Assembly: GCA_002305995.1 (NCBI GenBank)
Contig: DBRN01000006.1
Span: 215,144-279,143, forward strand
DNA from: Atopobiaceae bacterium UBA1367
Lineage (GTDB): Bacteria > Actinomycetota > Coriobacteriia > Coriobacteriales > Atopobiaceae
Direction of reading: 5' to 3'
DNA: 64,000 nucleotides
Part shown: positions 1 through 9,777 of the stretch, in pieces
Position numbering within the stretch: the stretch's first letter is position 1
How the letters are laid out: each line of letters begins with the position of its first letter
Notes under the pieces: generated by a model
Told to the model about the DNA's origin: nothing
Database searches by the model: none
The model's input: the letters and a program-made list of their open reading frames with translations, nothing else
Translations under genes and position numbers: made by a program

Positions 1-1
1 G

Positions 2-1459
2 TTATCGCCATGGTCCTCCAGAGAGTATGCCGCCCAGATGCTCGGGCACGATCCAATTCATCGCGACAAACCCAAAGAGGGCGACATATGAGACAAGGAA
101 GAGCGCGAGTGCAAACAGCCCTGCCATCCTGAGACCTCGGGCAGCCCTTCCCGTGACGTACAGGCCACTGCCGACCGTGTCCATGCCAGATGCCACGCCA
201 AGCGCAAGGGGCATCAGGGCCCCCATGACATAGCGTCCCTGGGGTTGATAGTCCACAGCCCACGAATAGTATGCCGCAAGCCCGAAGACCACGATGGCGC
301 AGACGATGAGCGCGACACGTATCGCCGCACGACCCTCATAGGCAGTTCCCCGTACCAAATGCACCGGTAGCAACAGAAACGGCACCCCTATGACGACCTT
401 ATAGGCGAGATACACCTTGGGAGAGAGCCAGGTGGTCATGTAGCCGAAGCATCCGATGAAGCTCTTGACGGTATGATCCAGCCAGCCACCATCATCAGTG
501 CTGCTCACCATGTCGATGAGGGCCATGCCCTTGTCCCGGACGCTCGTGTTGGCACTGGGCTTCAACCACGCGATGGCGTATTTCTCAGACATGGCCGTCG
601 ACGTGGCACGACCAAGGAGGTCGCCGTCATACAGAAGATAGTTTCTTGCAAAGAACCATCCGCCCACCGCAAGGGCAACCAGCGTGATGAGCAAGGCGCG
701 TCGCCACATACGTCCTGTGGTCAGCCGATCCGACACGACCGCATGACGAGCTGTGGCAAAGTACACTGCCACCGAGGCAAGCAGATATATGTAGGCAAAG
801 TAGTAGCTAAGGGCACAGACGCCAAGGGCAACGGCCAGAAGCAGGCACCTTGGTATGTCCCAAGCGTGCTCAGCGCCCAGGAGCCACGCATAGACTATGA
901 GTGCCGTGGCAAACACCTCCATGGCGTCTTGATTGAGATACGAACCCAAGAACACCATCTGGGGCAACAACCCCACAAAGAGCGCCATGCAATACGGACT
1001 CAGGGGCGAGCTGAACACGCGCTTCCCGATCTTCTCGCAGAGCAGTACCGTTGCCGCCACGAACAGGGCACTCGGCAGGCGTGCCGCGACTATGAGCATC
1101 CCCTCTGATGTGGTGATGAAGCTCACGATGCGCATGAACGCAAACGAGAGCAGCGAGGCACCATATGGCGTGAAGGCATACGACGTGCCCCACCAAGGGT
1201 TTCTGACCTCCAGGTCAGTCCCAAGGGGAAGCTTGCCGTGCTCGAGGATATAGAAGGGGATGGGAAGGCGCATATATTCGTCAGGCGCCTGCTCCACTGG
1301 CAGTCTGCAAGACCAGAGCACGCACACAAGGAGGCAGACGAGGGGAAGGATGTAATCGATCGACGGATGGCTAGTCAGAAACCTGCTGACCCTGGCTGCG
1401 GGATCAGCCGTCCGTCGATCATCTCTGGAGTGAGCCCTATACGCTGCTGTGCTACTCAT
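2..1459 (-). CDS. Polytopic membrane protein, GT-C/DUF2142-like glycosyltransferase
   Basis: The 485-residue product has about ten hydrophobic segments after a charged, Arg-rich cytoplasmic N-terminus of about 30 residues. After the first segment comes VEQAPDEYMR (Asp60-Glu61), like the acidic pair in the first extracytoplasmic loop of GT-C enzymes and DUF2142 proteins, which use lipid-linked sugars. It probably transfers a sugar to a surface glycan on the outer face of the membrane. The ATG overlaps the stop of the aminotransferase gene by 4 bp (ATGA), so the two are translationally coupled. It is the last gene of the operon visible here. Membrane topology is clear; the family assignment rests on the loop motif and context, and the sugar substrate cannot be read. 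Confidence 0.65.
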   Translation of the reverse strand: MSSTAAYRAHSRDDRRTADPAARVSRFLTSHPSIDYILPLVCLLVCVLWSCRLPVEQAPDEYMRLPIPFYILEHGKLPLGTDLEVRNPWWGTSYAFTPYGASLLSFAFMRIVSFITTSEGMLIVAARLPSALFVAATVLLCEKIGKRVFSSPLSPYCMALFVGLLPQMVFLGSYLNQDAMEVFATALIVYAWLLGAEHAWDIPRCLLLAVALGVCALSYYFAYIYLLASVAVYFATARHAVVSDRLTTGRMWRRALLITLVALAVGGWFFARNYLLYDGDLLGRATSTAMSEKYAIAWLKPSANTSVRDKGMALIDMVSSTDDGGWLDHTVKSFIGCFGYMTTWLSPKVYLAYKVVIGVPFLLLPVHLVRGTAYEGRAAIRVALIVCAIVVFGLAAYYSWAVDYQPQGRYVMGALMPLALGVASGMDTVGSGLYVTGRAARGLRMAGLFALALFLVSYVALFGFVAMNWIVPEHLGGILSGGPWR

Positions 1460-2568
1460 GACCGAGCCTCCCCAAGCACGATGTCACAGATACGGTCCAC
1501 GTCCTCAAGCGCAAGATCGGCATACATGGGCAGCGTGAGCACCCTAGATGCTATGTTGGCGGCGATCGGTGTGGCAGAAGGGTCAAATCGGCCGGCATAA
1601 CAGGCAAGATCGGTGGTAAGGGGGTAGAAGTACTTGCGTGCATGTATGTCATGGGCCATCAGGGTGTCATAGACTTGGTCACGCGTGACGGCAAAGGCAT
1701 CGTCGAAGACCACTGGCATGTAGGCATGATTGGGCCGTGTGCCTGCCGCAGGCTTGCTGAGGCATACGCCCCTCACGCCGTCAAGGTGTTCCCAGTAGCG
1801 CTCGGCCACCGCCTTGCGCTTCGCCAGCTCCTCGTCCAGGTGACGCAGGTTGCAGATGCCCATGGCTGCCACAAACTCGTTCATCTTGGCATTCCCACCA
1901 ATGTACTCGCAGGTCTCCACCCCCGTGATGCCAAAGTTCTTCCATTGGTCGAGGCGTTCGCGCACGCTTGGATCAGCAAAGCACACTGCACCGCCCTCGA
2001 TGCTGTTGAACGCCTTGGTGGCATGAAACGAGAACATCGAGGCGTCGCCGAACAGGGCTGCCGAGACCCCATTGCGCCACACACCAAAGGCATGGGCCGC
2101 GTCGTAGATCACCTTGAGGCCGTAGCGTGCTGCTATCGCTTCGATCGCATCAGTGTCACACAGGTTGCCGTACACGTGCACGGGCACGATGGCACAGGTG
2201 TCCTCGTCAATCAGACCTTCGATACGCTCGGGGTCCATGGTGTAGTCGTCGGGACGGATATCACAGAACACCGGCTCGAGGCCCTTGCGCACGATGGCAT
2301 GGGTGGTCGAGGCGAAGGTGTAGGGCGTGGTGATGACCTTACCTTCGAGCTCCATCGCCTCGAGCACACACTCCAATGCCTGATGCCCATTCACGAAAAG
2401 GGCTATATCATCGACGCCCAGGTACCGCTCAAGCTCCTTTTCGAAGGCTTGATGCTTCTCGCCCATATTGGACAGCCAATGGGAGTCCCACAGGCCACGA
2501 ATCTCGTCCACGTATTCCTCAAACGGCGGCATCGACGATCGCGTCACCGGAATTGCCTTGCTTGCCAT
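1456..2568 (-). CDS. DegT/DnrJ/EryC1-family PLP-dependent sugar aminotransferase
   Basis: This 370-residue enzyme of the DegT/DnrJ/EryC1/StrS family should aminate a nucleotide-bound keto-sugar. Visible features are the aspartate that contacts the PLP ring (DAAHA, Asp156) and the Schiff-base lysine in FHATKAFN (Lys185), followed by the family's EGGAVCF motif. The open frame continues 64 codons upstream into the flippase gene, but MASKAIPVT at 2568 follows a G-rich ribosome site (GGGGGTGG) and gives normal family length. The gene lies 14 bp after the Wzx-like gene and overlaps the next gene by 4 bp. With RmlC in the same operon, a dTDP-amino sugar is a reasonable inference, but the substrate is unproven. 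Confidence 0.88.
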   Translation of the reverse strand: MASKAIPVTRSSMPPFEEYVDEIRGLWDSHWLSNMGEKHQAFEKELERYLGVDDIALFVNGHQALECVLEAMELEGKVITTPYTFASTTHAIVRKGLEPVFCDIRPDDYTMDPERIEGLIDEDTCAIVPVHVYGNLCDTDAIEAIAARYGLKVIYDAAHAFGVWRNGVSAALFGDASMFSFHATKAFNSIEGGAVCFADPSVRERLDQWKNFGITGVETCEYIGGNAKMNEFVAAMGICNLRHLDEELAKRKAVAERYWEHLDGVRGVCLSKPAAGTRPNHAYMPVVFDDAFAVTRDQVYDTLMAHDIHARKYFYPLTTDLACYAGRFDPSATPIAANIASRVLTLPMYADLALEDVDRICDIVLGEARS

Positions 2569-2582
2569 GCGCGCACCACCCC

Positions 2583-4040
2583 CTATACCCGTCCTAGTGT
2601 ACTTGCACGCAGGGTGTTGAGCAGATAGGACAGCTCCTCGACATGGAAGAGCCATGCCAGCGCCACGTACGTCACAGACATCACAAGCACCTGCGCGATC
2701 GCCAACGGAAGGCCAGCAAGCGGCGTGTAGGAGAGCGTCGAGGCAATCGCTGCAGCACATGCAGCCAGAAGGAAGGCAGGTAGAATGTCGCGCACCTGCT
2801 CGAGATACGAGTAGCCTATGACGCGCTTGTTCGGATAGACGTTAATGAAGGTCGCTATCACGCTCACCCCAATGTAGCTTGCCACAATGGCCCTCAGATC
2901 ACCTATCACGAAGGTCACGGCAAGCATCACGACAAGGCCAACGAACTTCTTGATGACCTCAAGGCGCAGGAAGAGGTCACTGCGTCCCACGCCATTGAGC
3001 ACCTGCAGGTTGGTGGTGTGAATGGGCAACATCATGTACGTGATGCAGTACATCTGCAGGAAGGGCACGCTCGGCAACCACTTCTCGCCCAGCAGCGCGA
3101 TCACCAAGGGGCGAGCGACGAGTGCAAAGGCGCCCATGGCCGGCACGATGAAGAACGTCGAGGTCTTGAGGCCACGTCTGGCAAGGCTCTTCACACGCAC
3201 GAGGTCATCCTGCACGCGTGATACTGCGGAGAGCATGACCGGCTGGATGGAGCCATCCAACATGAGTCCTAGCGCCTGGGGATACCGCTTGCCTTGATTG
3301 ACATAGCCAAGATCAGCCTTCGTGAACACCCTACCGATGATAAGGTCTGACAGGCTCTGGTAGCCTTGGTCGAGCAGTCCCGATGCGAGCAGCTTCCACC
3401 CAAAGCCGAGCAGTACCACCGCACGACGCGCATCGAACTCACGATGCGGCTTCCACGGCACTTGCACGGCAAGCACGAGCGACTTGCATCCCTGGAACAG
3501 CAACTGCTGGAACACGAGCGCCCAGATGCCTGCTCCCTGGTATGCCGCCCAGATGCCCGCAATGCCCGATACCACCCCGGCTGCCACAGTGGAGCGGAAG
3601 GTCTTCTCGAATTCGAGATTTCGGGCTACGATGGCCTCCTGAATGGCGTTGTAGGCATTGACAATGAGCACCAGCGCAAGTGCTCGAAGAGGCCATATGA
3701 TGTCAGGCGCCCTATAGAACGACGCGATGAGCGTCGAGGATGCGAATGTCACCAGATAAAGCACCAGCGATATGCCGAGACTCATCCAAAAGACGGTGGA
3801 GTAATCACGCTCGGTGGCATCGGAAGCCTGCACGATGGCTGTGTTGAGGCCGGACTGCACGACCACGTTGCCCAGGTTGACGAACACTGCCATGATGGCA
3901 AGCAGGCCGAACTGCTCCGGAGAGAGAATCCTTGCCATCACCACCTGTACGATCAGCTGTATGACCGAGGAGCCTCCCTGCTCGAAGAGCCTCCAGAAGA
4001 AGGAGCGCACCGTCCTCGCTCTCATGCCTGTGTCACTCAC
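2583..4040 (-). CDS. Wzx/WzxC-like lipopolysaccharide biosynthesis flippase
   Basis: The 485-residue protein has 12 or more predicted membrane segments and the opening typical of the MOP-superfamily polysaccharide exporters (WzxC/TuaB type): RTVRSFFWRLFEQGGSSVIQ, then ARILSPEQFGLLA. These proteins flip undecaprenyl-linked glycan repeat units across the membrane. Length matches the family (about 480-500). It sits between a GT2 gene upstream (61 bp gap) and the DegT aminotransferase, the usual setting for a flippase. No odd residues or frame breaks were seen. The exact glycan is unknown. Confidence 0.85.
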   Translation of the reverse strand: MSDTGMRARTVRSFFWRLFEQGGSSVIQLIVQVVMARILSPEQFGLLAIMAVFVNLGNVVVQSGLNTAIVQASDATERDYSTVFWMSLGISLVLYLVTFASSTLIASFYRAPDIIWPLRALALVLIVNAYNAIQEAIVARNLEFEKTFRSTVAAGVVSGIAGIWAAYQGAGIWALVFQQLLFQGCKSLVLAVQVPWKPHREFDARRAVVLLGFGWKLLASGLLDQGYQSLSDLIIGRVFTKADLGYVNQGKRYPQALGLMLDGSIQPVMLSAVSRVQDDLVRVKSLARRGLKTSTFFIVPAMGAFALVARPLVIALLGEKWLPSVPFLQMYCITYMMLPIHTTNLQVLNGVGRSDLFLRLEVIKKFVGLVVMLAVTFVIGDLRAIVASYIGVSVIATFINVYPNKRVIGYSYLEQVRDILPAFLLAACAAAIASTLSYTPLAGLPLAIAQVLVMSVTYVALAWLFHVEELSYLLNTLRASTLGRV

Positions 4041-4101
4041 GCACCATACCCCTTTCTACCTCTGGACATCCTGCAGTATCACTCTGGACATCCTTGCAGT
4101 A

Positions 4102-5076
4102 TCACAGTCTGCAGTAGAGGGCATAGGCAAGCTTGTGGAGGGGTCTGGCATACGTATAGAGCAGCGAGTCCATACGTGCGGGAAGACTCTCTGCGGCAAA
4201 GCGCCGAGACCAGCGCGTCTTGAGCACACGATAGTCGCGCAAGTCCTTGTGATACTCATAGTCCATGCGGTCGATGCCCTTGAGCACCGCCTCGTGGTAC
4301 ACGCCTTCCGTCGACTCGTCTATCGACCGCAATAGTTCCGTACGCGCATCGTAGAGCCTGGTGGCCAGCGCCTCGCGGTCGCCGTCCATCAGCTGGGTTC
4401 GGTTGATGGAGTTCTTTGCCAGGAAGCGATAGGCGCTCATGATGCGGTCGATGTACCACATGCCGCCGTCGTGGGTGGCAAAGTAGGTCATCAGCTTGTG
4501 GTCGCCATGAGCGGGAAGCGCCTTCTGCGGCGAGGCGAAGTAGGCTTGGAGGGCATCCGTGCGCATGAACAGGCTGTTGGTGGAGAAGCACTGCACATGT
4601 GCCAGTACGTCGGCAGGATCGACCGCGCGATCGCACTCATAGAACCGCAATACCGACAGACGCCGCTCGTCACGGGCACGCACGTTCTCGTTGGCATGTA
4701 CGCAGGCCGTGAGCGTATGGTTCATCTCCATGACGTCGAACTGTCGCTGAAGCTTGGTGGGATCGGTATAGTAGTCATCTCCCTCACAAAGGGCGACGTA
4801 GCGTCCGCGAGCTCGAGGCATGAGAAAATTCTCAACCGGCATGATTCCCCGTGAATACTGGTTCTCCTCATGCGTGACCACCTGCACCTTGTCAGGATAG
4901 CGACGCTGATAGGAGAGTGCGAGCTCGGTCGTCCCATCGGTGGAGCAATCGTCATTGACAAGAATCTCAAAGGGAAAGCTCGTCTGTTGGTCGAGGAAGC
5001 CATCCATGGCCCGTGCCAGATACTTGACCTGGTTGAAGGTGACGCACAGAACGCTAACCAGTGGTTCTCCCTCCAT
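4102..5076 (-). CDS. Family 2 glycosyltransferase
   Basis: A cytoplasmic GT-A fold enzyme of about 324 residues. The N-terminus runs PLVSVLCVTFNQ, the nucleotide-binding strand, then VNDDCSTDGT (first acidic pair near residue 43) and LCEGDDYY (DxD-type metal and nucleotide-sugar site near residue 101). The C-terminal third has no membrane helix and is rich in basic residues. ATG at 5076 is preceded in frame by GTG at 5079; either start fits the AGGTGAG ribosome site. Gaps are 57 bp to the upstream DUF6541 gene and 61 bp to the flippase, in keeping with one transcript. Donor and acceptor are not predictable. Confidence 0.85.
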   Translation of the reverse strand: MEGEPLVSVLCVTFNQVKYLARAMDGFLDQQTSFPFEILVNDDCSTDGTTELALSYQRRYPDKVQVVTHEENQYSRGIMPVENFLMPRARGRYVALCEGDDYYTDPTKLQRQFDVMEMNHTLTACVHANENVRARDERRLSVLRFYECDRAVDPADVLAHVQCFSTNSLFMRTDALQAYFASPQKALPAHGDHKLMTYFATHDGGMWYIDRIMSAYRFLAKNSINRTQLMDGDREALATRLYDARTELLRSIDESTEGVYHEAVLKGIDRMDYEYHKDLRDYRVLKTRWSRRFAAESLPARMDSLLYTYARPLHKLAYALYCRL

Positions 5077-5136
5077 CACCGACTCACCTGCCTGTCCCTC
5101 GCGCTACACACATGCCATAATCCCATCCCCCATGCG

Positions 5137-7206
5137 TCAGGCCACAGCATCTATCCTGTACAGTCGCATGTCACCCTCAGAAAGCACCACCATAAAGCCG
5201 GGCGTGTCATCCCGGACCGCATTGATGCCCTCCCACTCCTCCTTGAGATACCCAAGGTCAGCAAACGATCCTTTGGGGTTGACGCCATGCTTCCCGTTGC
5301 CCTGGTCAAGCTGCATGAGGTACCTGATGCCCAACTCGCCTGTCCGCTGCTGCAGGTCCTTGTCCCGCATGATGTCGTCTACCTGTTCGCGCAGTTCCTT
5401 ATCGCCCTCCTGGAGACCCATGCCATACTGTCGGTAATACACGTCTATGCCATAGATCGAATAGGCGAATACACTTCCGTCGAAGGGCTGATTGAGGATC
5501 ACCTCCCCCTCAGGGACCGTCTTGCTCACCTTCTCGAGGAAGGCCATCTCGTCAGAGGTGAGTGATGCCCACTCATACTGCTCGACGTCATAGCTGGTCA
5601 CGAAGTTGTGTCGCACGGTGTCGAACGCGTAGACCCGATATGCCCATACCACGAAGTCGAAGGGATAGTAGTTATAGGCAAGCATTATGGCAACCAACAC
5701 CACAGTGACCGCATGTGCCAGCGGACCTGCGATGCGACCTGCCTTGGCAGCACCATCTCCCTCTCCTTCCGCGCGCCGCTGCCGACGGCAGAGTGGCCAG
5801 GTGACGAGCCATAGGACAAGATCCGCTCCCGTTGCGATGAGCGGCACCGCGAACACGCACACCATGCACGCCAGGCGCCAGCGATCTGCGTACCAGAAGC
5901 CGGCGATGATGTTCTTCATCGTGCCTGGCACACCATCCGCCACCACGAAGAGCGTCGCCGCGAGCAGATAGGACAAGGTAAGCCAGCGCCGCTCGTCATC
6001 CCAAAGCAGCGCTATCGCCGCGATGATCACGAACGTGCCAATGAGGTAGTGCAGGCGTCTTATGACGAAGCTGAGTGCCAGAGTCCATTTGATGGACCCT
6101 ATGACATTGTCCCCTGCGCCCCTCTCGTACCAGACAACAGCCTGCAGATGAGGGCTGTACACCAGAAGCAGCCATACGGCCACGAACAGGACGAGCAGCA
6201 GCAGCTCCGCAATGATCCCCGCCTTCGCGCCACGTGCCTTCGACACGCGTCGACGGCACTCGCTCAGGCAGAAGGGGGCGAGAAAGACTCCGCACGAGAA
6301 GATGGCATTCGGCTGCAGAAGGATCAAGGCCAGACCACCCATCACAAACAGCAGGGAAGGCAGGAGCCGCTGAACGAGACCGCTCGCGTTGCGCGCCATC
6401 CGCACGAAGAGTGCCACCACGCTTGGCATCACAACAAATGCTGCCATATTGGGAAACATGGGTCCGTACAGCATGATGCGCCAAGGAAAGTATGCTATGG
6501 ACATGCAGAATGCCGCCCCAATGAGCACGCGACGCCGGGACTCGGGAAAGAGTGTGGCAAGCAGCATCACGCAGCTCAGCGGATACACGACAGCCGTAAA
6601 GGCGGCATTGGTGGCATTCTCTGCAATGGGTACCGACGCATGAGCCGCGCTGCCTGCCATGGCAGCAATCCCATGCCATGCTGACGGATAGAACCCACCC
6701 TCAAATGACGAGTAGTTGCCTGTGCCCATGAAATCGGCAATGTGTGTGAGGTGCCAGGCGTTGTCATAGGTTTGCACAAAGGCATCTGGCGTCACCAGGC
6801 TGTTCACGAAGACGAAGAAAGTCAGGCCTGCTCCTGTGAGCAAGGCGATCACGAGCGCGGCGGCGATCGTCGAGAGTCGGGCGCCATGCGGTCCGATGCG
6901 CTCGCGGAGCTCGTCGGAGACCGAAAGGGCAGCAGCAGGTCCACGCGCTCCCATGCGTCCCACGGCACACAGCAGCGCACCGCCTAGAGCGACGGGAAGT
7001 GCCAGCGTCTGCCAGCTGCACGTCATCCCTTTCATGCCAAGGATGATCGAGAGAACCCCATACAGGGAGACGCCCACCATAGGTGAGACCATGAGGCTGA
7101 CGTAGCGGTCGGCACGCAGTCCGCGCGTGACGAGATAACCCGGAACGACCAGGAACAACACGGCACACGCCATACAGGCACAGAAGCTCAACCACATGTC
7201 ACGCAC
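5137..7206 (-). CDS. DUF6541-like large polytopic membrane protein
   Basis: The 689-residue protein has a dozen or more membrane helices and a C-terminal soluble part of about 120 residues. The N-terminal half contains an extracytoplasmic loop with YDNAWHL and a later GGFYPSAWHG, resembling the acceptor loops of GT-C proteins. It matches in character the DUF6541 proteins found in actinobacterial polysaccharide clusters, whose biochemical role is not established. The start is uncertain: GTG at 7206, or ATG at 7197 three codons on; neither has a strong ribosome site. It lies between two GT2 genes with 60 and 110 bp gaps. Confidence 0.7.
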   Translation of the reverse strand: MRDMWLSFCACMACAVLFLVVPGYLVTRGLRADRYVSLMVSPMVGVSLYGVLSIILGMKGMTCSWQTLALPVALGGALLCAVGRMGARGPAAALSVSDELRERIGPHGARLSTIAAALVIALLTGAGLTFFVFVNSLVTPDAFVQTYDNAWHLTHIADFMGTGNYSSFEGGFYPSAWHGIAAMAGSAAHASVPIAENATNAAFTAVVYPLSCVMLLATLFPESRRRVLIGAAFCMSIAYFPWRIMLYGPMFPNMAAFVVMPSVVALFVRMARNASGLVQRLLPSLLFVMGGLALILLQPNAIFSCGVFLAPFCLSECRRRVSKARGAKAGIIAELLLLVLFVAVWLLLVYSPHLQAVVWYERGAGDNVIGSIKWTLALSFVIRRLHYLIGTFVIIAAIALLWDDERRWLTLSYLLAATLFVVADGVPGTMKNIIAGFWYADRWRLACMVCVFAVPLIATGADLVLWLVTWPLCRRQRRAEGEGDGAAKAGRIAGPLAHAVTVVLVAIMLAYNYYPFDFVVWAYRVYAFDTVRHNFVTSYDVEQYEWASLTSDEMAFLEKVSKTVPEGEVILNQPFDGSVFAYSIYGIDVYYRQYGMGLQEGDKELREQVDDIMRDKDLQQRTGELGIRYLMQLDQGNGKHGVNPKGSFADLGYLKEEWEGINAVRDDTPGFMVVLSEGDMRLYRIDAVA

Positions 7207-7316
7207 TGCCTAACTTCTCGACGAGGGCATCATCCGTCCAGAGGCCCATCAAAGCCGCACGGCTCCTTCACCGCTTCATTATGGCCTAATTGACTTGTGG
7301 ACTGAGACGACAGACC

Positions 7317-8108
7317 CTATCCGTTGCTCTTCTGTCCCCGCGAATACAGCGCATTGATAAGACGGGCCACAGGAAGCGGCCAGAACCTCGACAGCATCTC
7401 CAGGTCCTCCTTCGTCCTCGTGTTGTCCCTGATGAGGTTCGAGGTCTCTGATTCCTCATGAATTCTATGGTGCATGAGAATCTCGCTGCTATACACGAAC
7501 GAGCCGTCCAGTCGTGAGAATCGTTCCCAGGCATCCCAATCGAGGTTGCTCTTCATGGAACTGGTGAAGGGAGGGTTGGGAAGCAGCCCCATGTTGAGTG
7601 TCACTGAGGGACAGCAAATGGGCGAGCCGAGGGAAAGGATCTGACGCTTGATGCGCCTTGAGGAGGTCATTCCCACCCTCGCCACAGGGTGCAGCAGCAT
7701 GCGTTTGACACGCAGCAAGCGGTTGTCATCCACCGCGACCCCATCGCGCAGCTCTCCATAGTTGCTGAAGAAGATCAAAGGGTCCGACACCTTGTTCATG
7801 CATGTCAACGCCTGCTCGGCATAGCGCGGCTCATACGTATCATCCTGGTGCGCAATGGTGACGAGGCGAGTTTGCGCGCGGCGCACCGCATGGTTCCAAT
7901 CACGGGCGATGCCAGCCGGCTCGTCGCTCACGTACAGGTCGATGCCGTAGGCCCGGGCCACACTGCCTATCATCTCATTTGGCGTCGATGTCACCATGAT
8001 GACAGTGGTCTTGAGCGTCTGTTCCATGAGGGAGGTGACGCACTCCTCAAGAAAGGGGCTCTCGCCATAGGCACAAACGGCAAAGGTATGGTCGTGAGCG
8101 GCAAACAA
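7317..8108 (-). CDS. Family 2 glycosyltransferase, short
   Basis: The 263-residue product resembles GT2 enzymes. It has an N-terminal beta strand with AVCAYGESPFLEECV, a mid region IARDWNHAV, and HQDDTYEP as the acidic nucleotide-sugar site. The reading frame begins with TTG at 8108, preceded by AGAGG at suitable spacing; no ATG lies nearby, so a UUG start is likely. It follows the DUF2304 gene by 8 bp and is probably coupled to it. It likely adds one residue of the surface glycan; the sugar is unknown. Confidence 0.75.
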   Translation of the reverse strand: MFAAHDHTFAVCAYGESPFLEECVTSLMEQTLKTTVIMVTSTPNEMIGSVARAYGIDLYVSDEPAGIARDWNHAVRRAQTRLVTIAHQDDTYEPRYAEQALTCMNKVSDPLIFFSNYGELRDGVAVDDNRLLRVKRMLLHPVARVGMTSSRRIKRQILSLGSPICCPSVTLNMGLLPNPPFTSSMKSNLDWDAWERFSRLDGSFVYSSEILMHHRIHEESETSNLIRDNTRTKEDLEMLSRFWPLPVARLINALYSRGQKSNG

Positions 8109-8116
8109 GGCGACCT

Positions 8117-8491
8117 CTAGTGGCCTTGAGGCATGTCGCTCTCACAGGAGCCCTTGTGGGATCCTGTGTCATCCCTGAGGGCCAGCTCCTGGGTCAGCTC
8201 GTCCACGCGGTTCTTGAGCAGAGATATCGATGTGGAGTCACCAAACACCTTAGCAAAGAGGAGTGCCACGACGCAGAGGAACACGAAGTTGCTCGGGGAC
8301 TGAAACCCAAGCACTCTCGAGGAGAGAAACGCAAGCTCTGGTATGACGGCAACCAGCGTCATGATGACGGAGAACACCACCCAGAATATGGCGTCTGACA
8401 TGAGGATTTTCTCCCTCTTGATCTTGTTTACCACCATGAGCAGGGCAAACAATGCTCCGAGCAGTAAGAGAACCCGTTGCTGGACAGGCAT
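8117..8491 (-). CDS. DUF2304-family small membrane protein
   Basis: A 124-residue protein starting MPVQQRVLLLLGALFALLM, with three membrane helices and a Lys/Arg-rich first loop (NKIKREKI), then a C-terminal amphipathic stretch (LKNRVDELTQELALRDD) that could form a short coiled coil. This is the DUF2304 pattern. Such genes usually sit next to a DPM1-like GT2, as here: that gene lies 8 bp upstream. The longer open frame to 8698 runs inside the GT2 gene and is rejected. A role as partner or anchor of the polyprenyl-phosphate glycosyltransferase is inferred from the pairing. Confidence 0.75.
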   Translation of the reverse strand: MPVQQRVLLLLGALFALLMVVNKIKREKILMSDAIFWVVFSVIMTLVAVIPELAFLSSRVLGFQSPSNFVFLCVVALLFAKVFGDSTSISLLKNRVDELTQELALRDDTGSHKGSCESDMPQGH

Positions 8492-8499
8492 GGCAGCTC

Positions 8500-9183
8500 C
8501 TATCTGAACCACTGGAAAAGAAGTATGGAAAGGCAGGTCCGGCTCATATAGGTGATGATGCTCGCAAGGTTGAAGTAGCTCTCGCCCCCTTGTCGATCCT
8601 CCATCCTCGCCGGTATCTCGACCACCTTGCCACCTTTGCGCAGGACGAGCGCGACGGTGTCGGGCTCGGGAGCGATGTCGAAATTCTTGGCAAACCATCC
8701 AATCATGTCACGATCATACATGCGCATGCCACTCGTGGGATCAGTGATCTTCGTGCCCGTCGTGATCCTTATGAGCCAGGATATGATCCGTGAGCCAACG
8801 CCGCGCAGGCCCTCCGGCTGACGACTACCATCGAGATAGCGAGAGGCGATGACGATGGACGCCCGCTCTTCGCGCAGCGCACGTGCCATGGGGGGAATGT
8901 ACTCGGGAAGGTGCTGACCATCGGCATCGAATTGCACCACCGCATCGTAGTCGTGCCTCCACGCATACTTCATCCCCGTTCTGAAGGCGGAGGCAAGACC
9001 CGTGTTGACGGCAAGGTTGATGCCAGAAGTTCCGAGCGAGGAGACGATGGCACCCGTCTCATCATGAGATCCGTCGTTGACCACGAGATAGTCGATGTCG
9101 GGACACGTGGCGGTAAGCATGGCCAAGGTGCCTTCCAGGCACGCCTCCTCGTTATAGGCAGGGATGACAGCCAATACCCTCAT
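8500..9183 (-). CDS. DPM1-like family 2 glycosyltransferase (polyprenyl-phosphate sugar synthase type)
   Basis: A 227-residue GT2 close in pattern to dolichyl-phosphate mannose synthases: VLAVIPAYNEEACLEGT, then VNDGSHDETG, then QFDADGQHLPEYI (the D-x-D metal site) and DPTSGMRMYDRDM. Proteins of this class move a sugar from a nucleotide to polyprenyl phosphate on the inner membrane face. It has no C-terminal helix bundle of its own; the DUF2304 protein encoded 8 bp downstream may supply membrane contact. ATG at 9183 is seven bases from AGGA, a better fit than the in-frame GTG at 9186. Confidence 0.85.
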   Translation of the reverse strand: MRVLAVIPAYNEEACLEGTLAMLTATCPDIDYLVVNDGSHDETGAIVSSLGTSGINLAVNTGLASAFRTGMKYAWRHDYDAVVQFDADGQHLPEYIPPMARALREERASIVIASRYLDGSRQPEGLRGVGSRIISWLIRITTGTKITDPTSGMRMYDRDMIGWFAKNFDIAPEPDTVALVLRKGGKVVEIPARMEDRQGGESYFNLASIITYMSRTCLSILLFQWFR

Positions 9184-9192
9184 CACGACATC

Positions 9193-9777
9193 CTAAATAT
9201 TGGCCCGATACTCGATGAAGCTTGGATGATTGAGGTCCTTTTCTGAAAGCGTGGGAGCAACACCATCCACGAGCGGCCAGGAGATTCCGATGGTGGGATC
9301 ATTCCACATGATGCCGCCCTCATCGTTTGGCCTGTACACATCATCGCATTTGTATGCGAATGTCGCGTAGTCGCTCATGACATAGAAGCCGTGGGCGAAT
9401 CCCCTGGGAATGTAAAACTGAGTCCCCCCCTCACCGGAGAGCTCGACACCCTCCCAGCACCCGAAGGTGGAACTCCCCCTGCGCAGATCGACCGCCACGT
9501 CAAAGACGCGGCCCTCGATGACGCGAACCAGCTTTGCCTGGGGATAGTCGATCTGAAAGTGCAGTCCCCGCAACACGCCCTTCGTCGACGACGATTGGTT
9601 ATCCTGTACGAACTCGCAGTCGATGCCACCGACCAAGAAGTCGCTTCGCTTGTAGGTTTCCATGAACGAGCCCCTGTGGTCGCCGTAGATGCGCGTGGAA
9701 ACCAGCATGACACCATCGATGCCTGTAGTGGTAAAGGTAAAGTTTCCAGAAGTGAGTGTGCTCAAGGCATTCCTCAT
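9193..9777 (-). CDS. rfbC: dTDP-4-dehydrorhamnose 3,5-epimerase
   Basis: The 194-residue cupin matches RmlC/RfbC along its length. Visible are GDHRGSFMETY near the N-terminus, the catalytic-base segment GVLRGLHFQ (His) followed by QAKLVRVIEG (Lys), IPRGFAHGFYV, and DDVYRPNDEGGIMWNDP with the proton-donor Tyr. It epimerises C3 and C5 of dTDP-4-keto-6-deoxyglucose on the way to dTDP-L-rhamnose or related sugars. RmlA, RmlB and RmlD are not in this window. ATG at 9777 has no clear ribosome site; TTG at 9765 with AGGA five bases before is an alternative start. The DPM1-like GT2 follows after 9 bp. Confidence 0.93.
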   Translation of the reverse strand: MRNALSTLTSGNFTFTTTGIDGVMLVSTRIYGDHRGSFMETYKRSDFLVGGIDCEFVQDNQSSSTKGVLRGLHFQIDYPQAKLVRVIEGRVFDVAVDLRRGSSTFGCWEGVELSGEGGTQFYIPRGFAHGFYVMSDYATFAYKCDDVYRPNDEGGIMWNDPTIGISWPLVDGVAPTLSEKDLNHPSFIEYRANI